Of a stretch of DNA of 5,388 nt, positions 5,306 through 5,388 are shown piece after piece; the first letter of the stretch is position 1, and each line of letters opens with the position of its first letter. The stretch comes from CAYGKP01 sp964350605 (GTDB lineage Bacteria > Bacteroidota > Bacteroidia > Cytophagales > JAAEPT01), in contig CAYGKP010000170.1 in NCBI GenBank assembly GCA_964350605.1, forward strand, positions 1 to 5,388, in the 5' to 3' direction. Under the pieces are notes generated by a model that saw only the letters and a list, made by a program, of their open reading frames with translations, made no database searches and was not told where the DNA came from. The position numbers and the translations under genes were made by a program.

Positions 5306-5388
5306 ATGTGTGATTCTTCTTCTTTCGCAGACAAGCTACTTTCTCGCAACTGCGAGTGGTCCGAACAAGTCAATCGGGAGCAGCCCGA
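5306..5388 (+). CDS. N-terminus of probable beta-carbonic anhydrase (cut by window edge)
   Basis: An open frame from ATG 5306 runs off the right edge after 27 codons. Its visible part contains LLSRNCEWSEQVNREQP, which closely follows the beta-carbonic anhydrase N-terminal helix pattern (LLxxNxxWxxxVxxxxP, usually leading to a pair of Phe residues). Beta-carbonic anhydrases are zinc enzymes that interconvert CO2 and HCO3-. The zinc-binding Cys/His residues would lie beyond the window, so catalytic integrity cannot be judged. It follows the SbtB-like gene by 31 bases on the same strand, a very sensible partner for a bicarbonate importer, and is probably in the same operon. No Shine-Dalgarno is visible. 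Only 27 residues support the call, so another protein with a similar helix cannot be excluded. Confidence 0.7.
   Translation, partial: MCDSSSFADKLLSRNCEWSEQVNREQP

Noticed and set aside
1..5388. Mobile element, CRISPR array or prophage
   Set aside because: No transposase, integrase, terminal inverted repeats, target duplications or regularly spaced repeats were seen.

Overview
The window looks like chromosomal DNA from a Gram-negative, non-cyanobacterial bacterium of moderately high GC content. All recognisable genes lie on the + strand and are tightly packed. Lineage is an inference only. Shine-Dalgarno signals are weak or absent before most genes, and the response regulator ends in TVYKMGY rather than the enterobacterial TVRGxGY. 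This points loosely toward the Bacteroidota or Verrucomicrobiota/PVC groups, but nothing here proves it.

Two functional modules are present. The first (2-3755) is a metal, probably copper, homeostasis module. It holds the C-terminal 463 residues of a CPH-type (CopB-like, P1B-3) heavy-metal ATPase that runs in from the left edge. A 298-base spacer follows, with a likely intrinsic terminator and repeated sites just before the next gene. Then comes an OmpR/CusR-type response regulator (1692-2372) and, 9 bases later, its membrane sensor histidine kinase (2382-3755). The kinase's extracytoplasmic domain carries a small His/Asp cluster that could bind metal. The simplest model is that the kinase senses periplasmic metal, the regulator controls this locus, and the ATPase exports the metal.

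The second module (3926-5388) is an inorganic-carbon module. It holds an SbtA-family Na+-dependent bicarbonate transporter and an SbtB-like PII signalling protein whose start overlaps the end of sbtA by 7 bases. After a 31-base gap come the first 27 codons of what looks like a beta-carbonic anhydrase, cut by the right edge. Together they would import bicarbonate, gate that import by nucleotide state, and interconvert bicarbonate and CO2. A weak terminator-like hairpin in the 170-base spacer (3756-3925) separates the two modules.

No rRNA, tRNA, CRISPR array, complete insertion sequence or phage gene was seen. The families are all recognisable. The less ordinary points are the SbtA-SbtB-carbonic anhydrase cassette, the lack of the cyanobacterial cysteine tail in the SbtB-like protein, the His cluster in the kinase sensor, and the repeats in front of the regulator.
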